Below are positions 8,883 to 18,274 of a stretch of 64,000 nt of DNA, one piece after another. Source of the DNA: an uncultured Paracoccaceae bacterium (GTDB lineage Bacteria > Pseudomonadota > Alphaproteobacteria > Rhodobacterales > Rhodobacteraceae); the NCBI GenBank assembly GCA_947492825.1, contig CANLNT010000002.1:504501-568500 (forward strand), given 5' to 3'. The notes beneath the pieces were generated by a model that was not told where the DNA came from, searched no databases, and saw only the letters and a list, made by a program, of their open reading frames with translations. Each line of letters starts with the position of its first letter. Positions within the stretch are counted from its first letter, which is position 1. The position numbers were made by a program, and so were the translations under genes.

Positions 8883-10365
8883 TTCGACCAGCACCGGTGA
8901 CGCAATTTCCGACCTGTGTGTGCAATACGCAGGCCTGCTAAACCTTGATATTTACGATAGCCAGAAGGCTGACCTCCCGCCTGAGCTGCGCCCGAAGCTA
9001 GATGAGGTCAAACAATACTGGACCATGAAGTGGGAGATGAAGAACTCTGACGGGTTTCTGTGCCGCTTTTACGAACCCAAGGCGGGCAACGACAACGACC
9101 CGGATTCCGTGTGTCCGCCCGTCTTGGTGTTTCGCGGTTCGGACAGCGAGCCTGAGGACTTCGCGGAAATTGCGATGGGGCTACAGCTCAAATTCAACTT
9201 TGATCTCGATACGCCCTTGGCCTCTGCCCGCTTTGTTGAAGATCAGGTAGTTGATAAATCCGCAGGCGCAGGTGACCTGATGGGCAAGACGATGGCAGAG
9301 CTGTCGCAGCAACTGCCTTTGCGCGAAAACCTGTTCAGCAATCTCGCGGGCGAAAAGACAGTGCAGGTCGGGGGTTGGCGGTGGGCGCGATCAACCTTGA
9401 CCGTGAAATGGACAGCCTCTGCAGCACTGTTTTATGGTACCAACGGCGATTGGGCGGTGAATTTTGCGCAAGGGCTGGGGCAGGTGCCGCCGCAATATGT
9501 GACTGCCGGTCAGGCCGGTGCCCGTGCCGCAGCCGACGCCAAGAAGGATTGGAACAAGCGGCTGATTGTCACGGGCCACTCTTTGGGTGGCGGTTTGGCT
9601 TCGGCCGCCTGCATCCGCATCCTGTCAGAGCATGATGATTTGAATATTCGTTGCGATACGTTCAACGCAGCCGGTCTGCACGCAAATACGGCCAAGGAGA
9701 TGGGCGGCGATCTGTCGATGGGGTCCGATATCCCGATCCGGGCGCGTCATGTAAAAGATGAAATCCTGAACTCGATGCAGGCCAAGACCCGGATGGTGCC
9801 GTTTCTTGCGGACGTTCTGGCTTGGGGCAACAAGACCATGCCGCCAGCCATCGCCAATCCTGCCGCGTCACCGGGCAAGAGCCCCGGGCCAATCGACTTT
9901 TCAGGGCTCGCAAGGGACTATGGTGCCGCTTTTGAGGCGATGCCGATCTTGTTCACTATTGATAACCAGACGCTTGGCGACAAGTTCGAAATCATGAATG
10001 AAATCGTGGCGTTAGCCAATGCTTCGCCTGATATCAACGTTTTCGTCAGCAAACTGGTCGACTACATTTTCAACAAGCTTAAGACCGGGGATGTGATCAC
10101 CTATACAGAGGTCTACCGGATCGTGCAGGGGGCCAGCGGCGATGGGGTCAGCGCGGACCTTGGCAGGCAAATCGGAAAGGCCTTTGTGGAGGGCACGGAC
10201 CCGCCGGATCTGGATTTGGGGGACGAGGATTACCACAACACGATTCTAGAACCCTTTGTGAATACCTTGCTGAAAGAGGCGGTTCTGCTGGGCCAGATCA
10301 TGCTTGCGTCAGGCATCTATCACACCTTCCCGCCGTGTGCGTATACGTTCCACCTACGGCAGTAG
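8872..10365 (+). CDS. GHSLG-motif lipase-like T6SS effector
   Basis: The 497-residue protein has an alpha/beta-hydrolase core with the nucleophile elbow VTGHSLGGGLAS, placing the catalytic Ser at residue 237. The order of elements (VLVFRGSD, then GHSLGG, then TFNAAGL, then a possible acid in RHVKDE) resembles class 3 lipases; the catalytic His is not certain. It has no signal peptide, which fits delivery by the T6SS rather than Sec export. It is last in the adaptor/PAAR/VgrG/ankyrin module, so it is probably the phospholipase or lipase toxin of this spike. Substrate cannot be predicted, and it does not obviously belong to one of the named Tle families. Confidence 0.7.
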   Translation: MTGSSTSTGDAISDLCVQYAGLLNLDIYDSQKADLPPELRPKLDEVKQYWTMKWEMKNSDGFLCRFYEPKAGNDNDPDSVCPPVLVFRGSDSEPEDFAEIAMGLQLKFNFDLDTPLASARFVEDQVVDKSAGAGDLMGKTMAELSQQLPLRENLFSNLAGEKTVQVGGWRWARSTLTVKWTASAALFYGTNGDWAVNFAQGLGQVPPQYVTAGQAGARAAADAKKDWNKRLIVTGHSLGGGLASAACIRILSEHDDLNIRCDTFNAAGLHANTAKEMGGDLSMGSDIPIRARHVKDEILNSMQAKTRMVPFLADVLAWGNKTMPPAIANPAASPGKSPGPIDFSGLARDYGAAFEAMPILFTIDNQTLGDKFEIMNEIVALANASPDINVFVSKLVDYIFNKLKTGDVITYTEVYRIVQGASGDGVSADLGRQIGKAFVEGTDPPDLDLGDEDYHNTILEPFVNTLLKEAVLLGQIMLASGIYHTFPPCAYTFHLRQ

Positions 10366-10534
10366 CTTTTTGGTTAATCTCCTTTAAGGTGTAGGAACAT
10401 ACTGCGAAAATGACCGTTGCACCCGCGACCACAGTGCCGCGGCAATGGGTCGTTAACCAATGTTTCCTGTTGATTGCAGCGCCTTACCGTGTTTCGGTCT
10501 TTGTTAACGGTTATTTTACCAAAGGAATTGCGTC
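10366..10534 (+). promoter_or_regulatory. Leader region of the autotransporter gene
   Basis: This 169-bp gap separates the lipase gene from the autotransporter gene. Two GTTAAC sites (10452-10457 and 10503-10508) lie 51 bp apart, and AAAGGAA shortly before the ATG is a good ribosome binding site. No convincing -35/-10 pair was found. The gap suggests that the autotransporter has its own promoter. Confidence 0.35.
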
Positions 10535-13500
10535 ATGCGTGCCCTGTTGACATCACAGCATCCCCGCACCCCGCTCAAAGCGCGTTTGCTTGGGACCTCT
10601 GCCATTGTTCTGGCAACCACATTGATCGGCGCCGGATTGCCCGCACCGCTGACGGCGGAAACTCTCTATTACGATAATACAGGTGACACGAGTTCGGCCC
10701 CGCTTGAGACGACAGATGGAATCTGGGACGTTTTCACAGACAGTTGGAACAATGCCGCGGATGGCAGCGGGACGCACAAAAGGTTTCGGAACAATCCGGC
10801 GAATGATGTGGTCTTTGGAGCGACGGGTGTCAAAGTGGATTTGCAGTCCTCGGTCCGCCCGGTGTCCATCACTTTTGACGTAAATGGCTATGTGATCCGT
10901 CCGGATGCGGGCGCGACAAATCCTGAAATCGTTGTGCGCGGAAGCGGGGCGTCCGATCTTGCGATTGACGTGACCAACGCCTCTGACGTGGCACAGATCT
11001 CGGCCAAGATTTCAACCAAGGGTGATACGGGTCGGACGATTACCGTGAACGCATCTGGTGCGGGCACCCTGCGCCTGACCGGCGATAACTCGGAAGCTGT
11101 CGGGACACTCAACCTTGAGGGTGGCCTTCTGACCAACCTCGCGGACTACGGCGGTCGGATCAACGTGAACGGTGGCCAGATGCTGGCGCTGGGCGGTGAT
11201 GTCCAAGATGTCATCACCGTGGATGGCGGTGAGCTGATTTTGCAAGGCGGCACCTATTCGACGACTGGCGGCAACGGTCAGATCGACCTGACCAGCGGCT
11301 CAGTCAAGGTGCGCCACGGGTCCGACGCCGCGACAGACGCGGACCGGCTTGTAGATGTGAACGTCAATGGTGGTGATCTTACCATCGTCAACGGCAACAC
11401 GTTGACCGGCACTATCACCCAGACCACCGGTCAGGTGACGAACGAGGGAGTCTATGTCGGCACAGCATCAGTTGAAGGTGGAACATTCACCAACGAAGGT
11501 GATGTAACGGGCGGTATTGATGTCAGCAGCACAGGTGCGTTGGTCGTTGAAAGCGGCACAATCACCGGCACTATCACAAATGCCGACACCGGCTCGATCC
11601 TGCTAAGCGGCGGGACCATAACAGCGGGCGTCGAGAATGATGAAGGCACGACAACGGTCGACGGAATGGTCGCGGCGACCATCACAAACGGCACGGATTC
11701 CACAAACGGTACGCTGAATATCCTGGCGACAGGCGTCGTCACTGGCGGTGTTGTCAATGAAGGCGGCACCACGACCAATGATGGTGAGGTCGTTGGTACG
11801 GTCGCAGCAAACGGCGGCACCTTTGACAACAACAGCACGATCACCGGCACTGTCTCTGCGTCTGGAGGTGGTATTTTCAACGCCAACAGCGGATCAACGA
11901 TCACCGGGTTGGTTACCAATCAGGGTGGCGACATCAATGCGCTGGGCGGTGGCTTTGATACTGGTGTGCTGAACAACGCCGGTTCTTTTGACGTTATGGT
12001 CAATACCACTGCTGATGTGACCAATGCCGGGGGCACCGTCACGATCGACAATGGCATCACCCTGTCTGGTGCATTTACCAGCACCAATGGCACAACGGAC
12101 AACTCCGGCATTATTGCTGATGCTGTGACGCTGTCAGGCGGTACGATCAACAACCTTGCCACCGGTGACATCAGCCAGTCGGTCACTTTGTCGAACACCG
12201 GTGAGCTCAACAACGCTGCCGGCGGAGAGGTCTTTGGCCTTGTTACGTTGAACGGCGGGACCGTCAACGATGATGGCGGGACGTTTGCTGCGGGCATTGT
12301 GAACAACAGCGGCATTGTGAACCTGAACGCTGCTGCGACGTCGACTGTCGTGCAGAACGAGGGCGGCACTGTCATCGTGGATGCGGCAGCAACTTGGACC
12401 CATGATTATGTCAGCAACAAGGGTGCGACCACTAACAACGGCAGCATGATCGGAGATCTGACGCTGTCAGGTGATGCTGCGGATGCGATCACGGATCAGT
12501 TCGACAACGTTGGGTCGATTGTCGGCGATATTACAGTCGATGGCAGCGCAATTCTTAACGCACAACTTGGCAGTTCTCATACCGGCATGCTGACCTTGGA
12601 TGGTGGTACTGTAAACGCCGATGGAGGGACGTTCACACAAGAGATTCTGAATCAGGGCGGTGATCTGAACATCACCGGTCCGACGACAGTTGATGTACGC
12701 AACACTGCTGGGTTGTTGACGATCGAGAGCGGCGAAACACTGATCGGTGAGGTCGATAACTTTGGCGGTGATATGAACAATTTGGGCACCCTGACCGGCG
12801 CGCTTATTGTTGATGGTGGTTTGGTGACCAGCACGGGTGATTTCAGCAGCACGATCCGGTTGGTGGATGGCACCGTAGATGCAAATGGCGGGACGGTTAC
12901 CGGTCAGGCGCGGGTTCTTGATGGACAGATGACCACCGATAGTACCACCTTCCTAGGCGGGCTGCGTGGCCAGGGCGGTACGATCACCGTGGACGGCGAT
13001 ACAATAGCTGATCTGACGAACGTGGGATCTTCTGTCACGGTGCTTGGCGGTCAGGCTTTGACCGGTGCGCTCGTGAACACGGACGGTACCGTTGACAACC
13101 AAGGCACGCTGGCCGGAACGGTCAAGGTCAATGGCGGCACGGTTTCATCGAGCGGTATCATCACTGACAAGGTGACGGTCAACGCAGGCGGTGCTTTTGA
13201 GACGACGGCAGGCACGCTGCAAGCTGACGTCATCAATTCTGGTGGGATGATCGATGCCACGGGCGGTACGTTCCAGGGACAGTTCCGCACCAACAGCGGC
13301 ACTACGACGGTCGACGGTGAAATCACCGTTGCGACCTTGTTGAACGCAGGCGGCAATCTTGACATTTTGGCCAACGGCGTCGTGGACGGCGCTGTTAGCA
13401 ACACGACCGGGACCACGACGCAAGTGGGTCGCGTCGTCGGCGATGTGAACGTGCAGGGCGGCACCTACAATGCGCAGGGTCGCATCAACGCGGACCTCAA

Positions 13501-16500
13501 CAACAATGGTGGATCGATTGTTGTCGACGGGCTAAGGGCCGATGGTTCGGTCCGCAATAACTCTGGCACAATAACCGTGGCTGGCAATGGGATCGGTACG
13601 CTGATCAATGCGAATGCTTTGGATATTGAGGCCGCGGGCCGTTGGAATGGTGCGATCACGCACAATAGCGGCGTTGCAACAAATGCAGGAACTGTCACTG
13701 GTGAAGTGAAGGTCCGCGGCGGCACTTGGACGCAAGAAACCGGTGCCAATACTGTGGGCGTCACCACGTTGACCACAGGCGCGTCGCTTGTGGCTGACGG
13801 TGGCCAGTTCGCCGGTGGGATCGTGGCGAATGGCGGTTCGCTTTCGATCACGGGTGATACCTTTGCCGCGATCCGCAACAACGGAATCAACATCACTATC
13901 GGCTCTGCCCGGTCGGTGACTGGCGAATTCATGAACAACAGCGGAAACCTGACATTGAACGGTAAGCTGTTCGGTGACCTCAAGGTATCCGATGGAACCG
14001 TGACCAGCGGCAACAACTCGCGCGTGAACGGGGCAACCACGGTCAGTGGGACCGGCACGCTCAACATGAATGGCGGTGTCTACACCGGCGAGGTGCGCGT
14101 GAATGCAGGTGACGTCATTGTTCAATCCGACACCAATGCCGACATTCGCAATATCGCAGGCAATGTGACGGTGAACGCAGGCGTGTCGCTGACCGGTGAA
14201 CTCGCCCAATTGGGCGGCACGAGCGCGAACGCGGGGTCAATTACCAAAGCGGTCACGTTGTCCGGCGGAACATTGACCAACACCGGAACGCTGAGTGGCA
14301 ATGTCCGCGTTTCTGGCAGCGGTGTTTTGGATCACGATGGCGGCACGATCACACGAAACCTGACCCTGACCGGTGGCGATGTGAACCTGAATGGTGGTGA
14401 TCTGTCACAATCCATCGTGATCAGCGGCGGTGATGTGAACTTGAATGCCGATACCGCCGTCGAAGTCGTCAATCGCTCGGGTGACCTTTTTGTCAACACC
14501 GGGCAGACGCTCACAGGTGATGTGCGAAATCTGCAGGCTGGCTATGTCCGTCTTGATGGCGAGATTGACGGGAATCTGATCAATCGTGGTCTGGTCGATT
14601 ACTTTGGCGACGTGACGGGCACTTTGACCAACACCGGGACAATCAACACCGATCCAAACGATGCGCGCGCCAAGGTTGCCGCACGGTCGAGCACGCAGGC
14701 CTTTACGCTGAGCGGCCCGACGTCGAACATCGGTGTGCTTGAGAACACGCAGACCGGTAACCTGAATCTGGATGACCGAAATTTTGTTGCCGGGTCCTTT
14801 GACAACCTTGGTACGATCAGCATTTCTAACGGCTTCGTGCTTGCCTCGCGCAGCACCGGTACGTTCCGGTCCAACAGTACGCTGACCGTCGATGACGGCA
14901 CGGTCGCGGGTGATTTGTCGTTTGCCAATGGTGCGACGGTGAACCTCAACGACGCCACGCTTGAAGGGACGGTGACCGCGAACTCTTTGATCACGACTGA
15001 CGGAACAACCCGCGTCATCGAAGGATCGTTCCCTGGCGTGCCGGGACCAATTGGCGATGGCAGCATCAACTTTGGCGCAACCGGCGCGTTGCAGGTCAAT
15101 GGCGATCTGTTCTCTGTCGAAGGTGATCTGTCAACCGACGGTGGCTCTGCCCTGACGGTTGCCGCTGGCGCGACGCTGGAAGCGGCCAACCTTACCAGCA
15201 ACGGTACGCTGAATTTGGGTGCCGGTGCCACGCTGCGGTCGCAAATCCTGGGGACCAACACAGGCACCGCAACCTTCGCAAATGGTGCGATGGTCGAAGG
15301 CGCGTTCTCGAACACAGGTGTCATCATCGGGTCCGGCACATTGAGCTTTGCCGACGGCCTGCGTGGTGGTGGTCGTGTCAATCTGACGCGGAACGCTGCA
15401 ACAGGTGACCGCGTAAATATCGATGGTGATCTGGGTGCGCAAACCTTCAATGTGGACATCGACCTGTCCGGCACAGTTGGCACCGCCGACCAGATCGTGA
15501 TGTCGCCGGGGTCCTTTGTGACGGGCGATGTTGTGCTAAATTTCAACGTTCTGGACGCCGGTGGCGAACAGGATGTTGATGTTGTGGTGCTGGATGCGGC
15601 GAGCGGCCAGGGCGCAATTGACTTTACTGCCGATGGGCTTCCGGACTCTAGCGACTTGCGATTGACCGATGGCATCATCATCTACGGCCTGTCGCAGAAC
15701 GATGCCGGTGATCTGGTCGTCTTTGACGCGCTTGATCAGGGCATCTCTTCGATCGCGGGTACAATTGTTCTAGCGCAATCGCTGATCGGCTCAGTCATTA
15801 ACCGTCCATCAAGTCCGTTCGTTAGCGGCTTGGCGTTCGAAGACGAAAACCCATGTGGTGTGGGTGTCTGGGCGCGTGCGATTGGCGGGTCTGCTGATGC
15901 AACTGGCCAGATTGACCAGATCAACGGCACAACAGAGCCCTTCGACAGCAGCATCTCAGCCGACTACTACGGTGTTCAGCTGGGTGGTGACTATGCCTGT
16001 TTCAACGGCTTCTATGATGGTTGGGACCTTGCGTTTGGCGCCATCGGTGGTGTGAACATAGGTAAGTCGAACCAGCCGATCTTTGCGCCCGATCCGAACC
16101 AACCTAGCGGTTTGTCAGGCGTGCAGACTTCGGTCACCGACGTCGATTTTACTCAGGCCTACGGTGGTGTCTACGTTGCTGCCGTGCGTGATCGCCTGGC
16201 CGTTGACCTCCAGTATCGGCTTGAAAGAACCGACTATACGGCCACCAACATCGAGGCTGCCGGCGGCGCATCGCTGGGCCTGACCGACGAAGAGTTCTCG
16301 TCTGATGGTCGCACGCTATCCGGTGCTGTATCCTATTCGATCCCGATCAAAGAAACGGACCTGACTTTTGTGCCGACCGTTGGGTTCGCCTACAGCACAG
16401 TGTCGACCGACCCGATCACCTTTGAAGGGCGCGGTGTAGTGCAGATTGACGACTATGACAGCCGCATTGGTTTCGCTGGTGGCACGCTTACCCGAACCCG

Positions 16501-16801
16501 TGTGGGTTCAGATGGCGTGTCTGCCTTGACCCAGTTCGGGACACTGACGGTCTACAACGACTTTGCGGATAATCCGACCTCGACCTTTACGCGGGCCGAC
16601 AACGGTGAAGAGACTCTGATTTCGTCTCAGAACCTTGGTACATACGGCGAGGTTAGCGCTGGTCTGAACTATGTGAAGATTTTGCAGCCCGGTGAATTTG
16701 GCGCGGTCAAGCAGTTCAACGCCTCTGTGCGCGGTGACATTCGTGTCAGCGACCGGCTGGAAAGCTGGGGCGTCACGGCGCAAGCCCGCTTCCAATTCTG
16801 A
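10535..16801 (+). CDS. Large autotransporter adhesin (type Va secretion)
   Basis: The protein has 2088 residues. It starts with a signal peptide (LLGTSAIVLATTLIGAG, cleavage near PLTAE at about 42-44). A long passenger follows, made of imperfect units of about 18-24 residues rich in Gly, Thr, Asn and Val with recurring GGTV, LTG and NNSG turns, typical of a right-handed beta-helix. From about residue 1772 a C-terminal autotransporter beta-barrel begins (GVWARAIGGSAD) and ends in the barrel signature ARFQF with terminal Phe. The passenger should be displayed outside the cell, probably as an adhesin. No protease triad or cleavage signature is obvious. It is unusual to find such a gene between a VgrG cargo module and tssK. 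A hairpin follows its stop. Confidence 0.92.
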   Translation: MRALLTSQHPRTPLKARLLGTSAIVLATTLIGAGLPAPLTAETLYYDNTGDTSSAPLETTDGIWDVFTDSWNNAADGSGTHKRFRNNPANDVVFGATGVKVDLQSSVRPVSITFDVNGYVIRPDAGATNPEIVVRGSGASDLAIDVTNASDVAQISAKISTKGDTGRTITVNASGAGTLRLTGDNSEAVGTLNLEGGLLTNLADYGGRINVNGGQMLALGGDVQDVITVDGGELILQGGTYSTTGGNGQIDLTSGSVKVRHGSDAATDADRLVDVNVNGGDLTIVNGNTLTGTITQTTGQVTNEGVYVGTASVEGGTFTNEGDVTGGIDVSSTGALVVESGTITGTITNADTGSILLSGGTITAGVENDEGTTTVDGMVAATITNGTDSTNGTLNILATGVVTGGVVNEGGTTTNDGEVVGTVAANGGTFDNNSTITGTVSASGGGIFNANSGSTITGLVTNQGGDINALGGGFDTGVLNNAGSFDVMVNTTADVTNAGGTVTIDNGITLSGAFTSTNGTTDNSGIIADAVTLSGGTINNLATGDISQSVTLSNTGELNNAAGGEVFGLVTLNGGTVNDDGGTFAAGIVNNSGIVNLNAAATSTVVQNEGGTVIVDAAATWTHDYVSNKGATTNNGSMIGDLTLSGDAADAITDQFDNVGSIVGDITVDGSAILNAQLGSSHTGMLTLDGGTVNADGGTFTQEILNQGGDLNITGPTTVDVRNTAGLLTIESGETLIGEVDNFGGDMNNLGTLTGALIVDGGLVTSTGDFSSTIRLVDGTVDANGGTVTGQARVLDGQMTTDSTTFLGGLRGQGGTITVDGDTIADLTNVGSSVTVLGGQALTGALVNTDGTVDNQGTLAGTVKVNGGTVSSSGIITDKVTVNAGGAFETTAGTLQADVINSGGMIDATGGTFQGQFRTNSGTTTVDGEITVATLLNAGGNLDILANGVVDGAVSNTTGTTTQVGRVVGDVNVQGGTYNAQGRINADLNNNGGSIVVDGLRADGSVRNNSGTITVAGNGIGTLINANALDIEAAGRWNGAITHNSGVATNAGTVTGEVKVRGGTWTQETGANTVGVTTLTTGASLVADGGQFAGGIVANGGSLSITGDTFAAIRNNGINITIGSARSVTGEFMNNSGNLTLNGKLFGDLKVSDGTVTSGNNSRVNGATTVSGTGTLNMNGGVYTGEVRVNAGDVIVQSDTNADIRNIAGNVTVNAGVSLTGELAQLGGTSANAGSITKAVTLSGGTLTNTGTLSGNVRVSGSGVLDHDGGTITRNLTLTGGDVNLNGGDLSQSIVISGGDVNLNADTAVEVVNRSGDLFVNTGQTLTGDVRNLQAGYVRLDGEIDGNLINRGLVDYFGDVTGTLTNTGTINTDPNDARAKVAARSSTQAFTLSGPTSNIGVLENTQTGNLNLDDRNFVAGSFDNLGTISISNGFVLASRSTGTFRSNSTLTVDDGTVAGDLSFANGATVNLNDATLEGTVTANSLITTDGTTRVIEGSFPGVPGPIGDGSINFGATGALQVNGDLFSVEGDLSTDGGSALTVAAGATLEAANLTSNGTLNLGAGATLRSQILGTNTGTATFANGAMVEGAFSNTGVIIGSGTLSFADGLRGGGRVNLTRNAATGDRVNIDGDLGAQTFNVDIDLSGTVGTADQIVMSPGSFVTGDVVLNFNVLDAGGEQDVDVVVLDAASGQGAIDFTADGLPDSSDLRLTDGIIIYGLSQNDAGDLVVFDALDQGISSIAGTIVLAQSLIGSVINRPSSPFVSGLAFEDENPCGVGVWARAIGGSADATGQIDQINGTTEPFDSSISADYYGVQLGGDYACFNGFYDGWDLAFGAIGGVNIGKSNQPIFAPDPNQPSGLSGVQTSVTDVDFTQAYGGVYVAAVRDRLAVDLQYRLERTDYTATNIEAAGGASLGLTDEEFSSDGRTLSGAVSYSIPIKETDLTFVPTVGFAYSTVSTDPITFEGRGVVQIDDYDSRIGFAGGTLTRTRVGSDGVSALTQFGTLTVYNDFADNPTSTFTRADNGEETLISSQNLGTYGEVSAGLNYVKILQPGEFGAVKQFNASVRGDIRVSDRLESWGVTAQARFQF

Positions 16802-16809
16802 TCAAAACA

Positions 16810-16835
16810 AAGGGCCGGGACAAATCCCGGCCCTT
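16810..16835 (+). terminator. Hairpin terminator after the autotransporter gene
   Basis: A perfect 11-bp stem (AAGGGCCGGGA / TCCCGGCCCTT) with a CAAA loop begins 9 bp after the stop codon. The 3' side lacks a long T run, so it could act with Rho or only as an mRNA-stabilising hairpin. Confidence 0.7.
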
Positions 16836-16872
16836 AAGCTATTGAGTGGACCGCTTTTTGCGCGGGCCAAGG

Positions 16873-16892
16873 CTTGACCGCAGGGGGTCAAG
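16873..16892. promoter_or_regulatory. Inverted repeat upstream of tssK
   Basis: CTTGACC (16873-16879) and GGTCAAG (16886-16892) form a perfect 7-bp dyad with a 6-bp spacer, 50 bp before the tssK start. The left arm contains a TTGACC -35-like hexamer, but no good -10 was found. It may be an operator for the tssKLM-tagF-pppA-ppkA operon. Confidence 0.35.
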
Positions 16893-16942
16893 GTTCCAGA
16901 CTTGCCCGCAACGCCCAGCCTATTGAAGATGATTGGATTGCA

Positions 16943-18274
16943 ATGTCGTGGTTTAGCAAGGTTGCCTGGAAAGAAGGTCTGTTTCTGCAGCCGCAACACC
17001 TGCAACAAAGCGATCGGTACGTCGAAAAGCTGATCCAGTCTCGGACAGAAGTGATCACGCCCTATCCTTGGGGCATTTCAGAGATGACTGTAGACCGGGA
17101 CATGGCGCAGCAAGGCCGGTTTGGTCTTCGCACTGTCACCGGGATCATGCCTGACGGGACACCGTTTGATGTTCCTAACGCCGGGGATTTGCCGACGCCG
17201 GTTGATGTGCCAGAGGATGCTAAGGGCCTTTATGTCTGGTTGACCCTGCCGGATATGTCCCAGAACGGTCAGGATGTCGGGGTCGGGCCAGAAGCCGCGA
17301 CAACACGCTATGCGCTGTCATCGGCGACAGTGGCTGACAATGCATCCAATGCGCGGGTCGAGCATCTGATTGAAACCGCGGTCCCAAGGCTGGAACTCGA
17401 CGTGCGCAAATCTGCCAAGCCGGGGTATCAATGCTTGCGGATCGCGCGGATCAATGAAGTGCGCGATGGTGTGATTTCGCTTGATGATACGGTGCCACCA
17501 CCTGCGCTGATCATTGCGGTGCATCCGGTCACCGTGGGATATCTCACCCGTGTCATTGGCTGGATCGAAGCGAAATTAGAAAGCCTTGCGCGTTATGCCT
17601 CTGACCCATCAGCGGGCGGCGGTATGCAGGCCACTGATTACCTGATGCTGATGACGCTGAACCGTAACATCGGCGTGTTGCGCCATATGGCGACCAGTCG
17701 CGCAGTGCATCCTGAACGGCTTTACGAGCATCTGATTGCGCTGGCTGGCGAATTGGCCACCTTTGATCAGGGTGAGCGGATGGCGCGGGACTATGGCGAA
17801 TATGACCACGGTGATCCCAAAGAAACATTCGGACCGGTTGTCGCGGACATTCAACGCGCGCTTAGCCGTGATGTGGGTCGTGCGGTGCGCTTGAACCTGA
17901 ACCAGGTTCGGCAGAATTCCTATCTGGCCGAGGTCAGCGACCGGAACCTGTTCCGCGACGCTACATTTGTGATCGAGGTTGAAAGCGCCAAGCCGCTGAC
18001 GCAGGTGCAAAGTCAGTTCCCAGAGCTATGCAAAGTTGGCCCCAACACACGAATGCGCGAGATTGTGACCAACAACTTGCCCGGGATCAGCCTTGTGCAT
18101 TTGCCAAACCCGCCGCGGCAGATCAGGGTTGTCAGCACCAATGTCTACTTCCTGCTCGAAAAGAACACGCCCATGTGGCAGGAGTTTTCGACCGCGCCTG
18201 CCATTGGAATGCACTTTGCCGGTGACTGGCCTGAACTGAAACTGGAACTCTGGGCCATTCCGGAGAAGAACTGA
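16943..18274 (+). CDS. tssK: T6SS baseplate subunit TssK
   Basis: TssK joins the T6SS baseplate to the membrane complex. The protein has 443 residues from the ATG at 16943; this start is chosen because the family begins with a pattern like KVAWKEGLFLQPQHLQQSDRY, found here at residues 5-25, whereas the open frame upstream shows no family similarity. The core and C-terminal LYEHLIALAGELATF and FYLLEK-type segments are as expected. Length is normal. It opens the plus-strand structural operon, and its stop codon shares one base with the tssL start, so the two are translationally coupled. Confidence 0.95.
   Translation: MSWFSKVAWKEGLFLQPQHLQQSDRYVEKLIQSRTEVITPYPWGISEMTVDRDMAQQGRFGLRTVTGIMPDGTPFDVPNAGDLPTPVDVPEDAKGLYVWLTLPDMSQNGQDVGVGPEAATTRYALSSATVADNASNARVEHLIETAVPRLELDVRKSAKPGYQCLRIARINEVRDGVISLDDTVPPPALIIAVHPVTVGYLTRVIGWIEAKLESLARYASDPSAGGGMQATDYLMLMTLNRNIGVLRHMATSRAVHPERLYEHLIALAGELATFDQGERMARDYGEYDHGDPKETFGPVVADIQRALSRDVGRAVRLNLNQVRQNSYLAEVSDRNLFRDATFVIEVESAKPLTQVQSQFPELCKVGPNTRMREIVTNNLPGISLVHLPNPPRQIRVVSTNVYFLLEKNTPMWQEFSTAPAIGMHFAGDWPELKLELWAIPEKN

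Noticed and set aside
14599-15681. Open frame of 360 codons opposite the autotransporter gene (with others at 11452, 11920 and 13465)
   Set aside because: Composition is an artefact of the Gly/Thr/Asn repeats read backwards (Pro/Ser/Val-rich); there is no start context or family signature.
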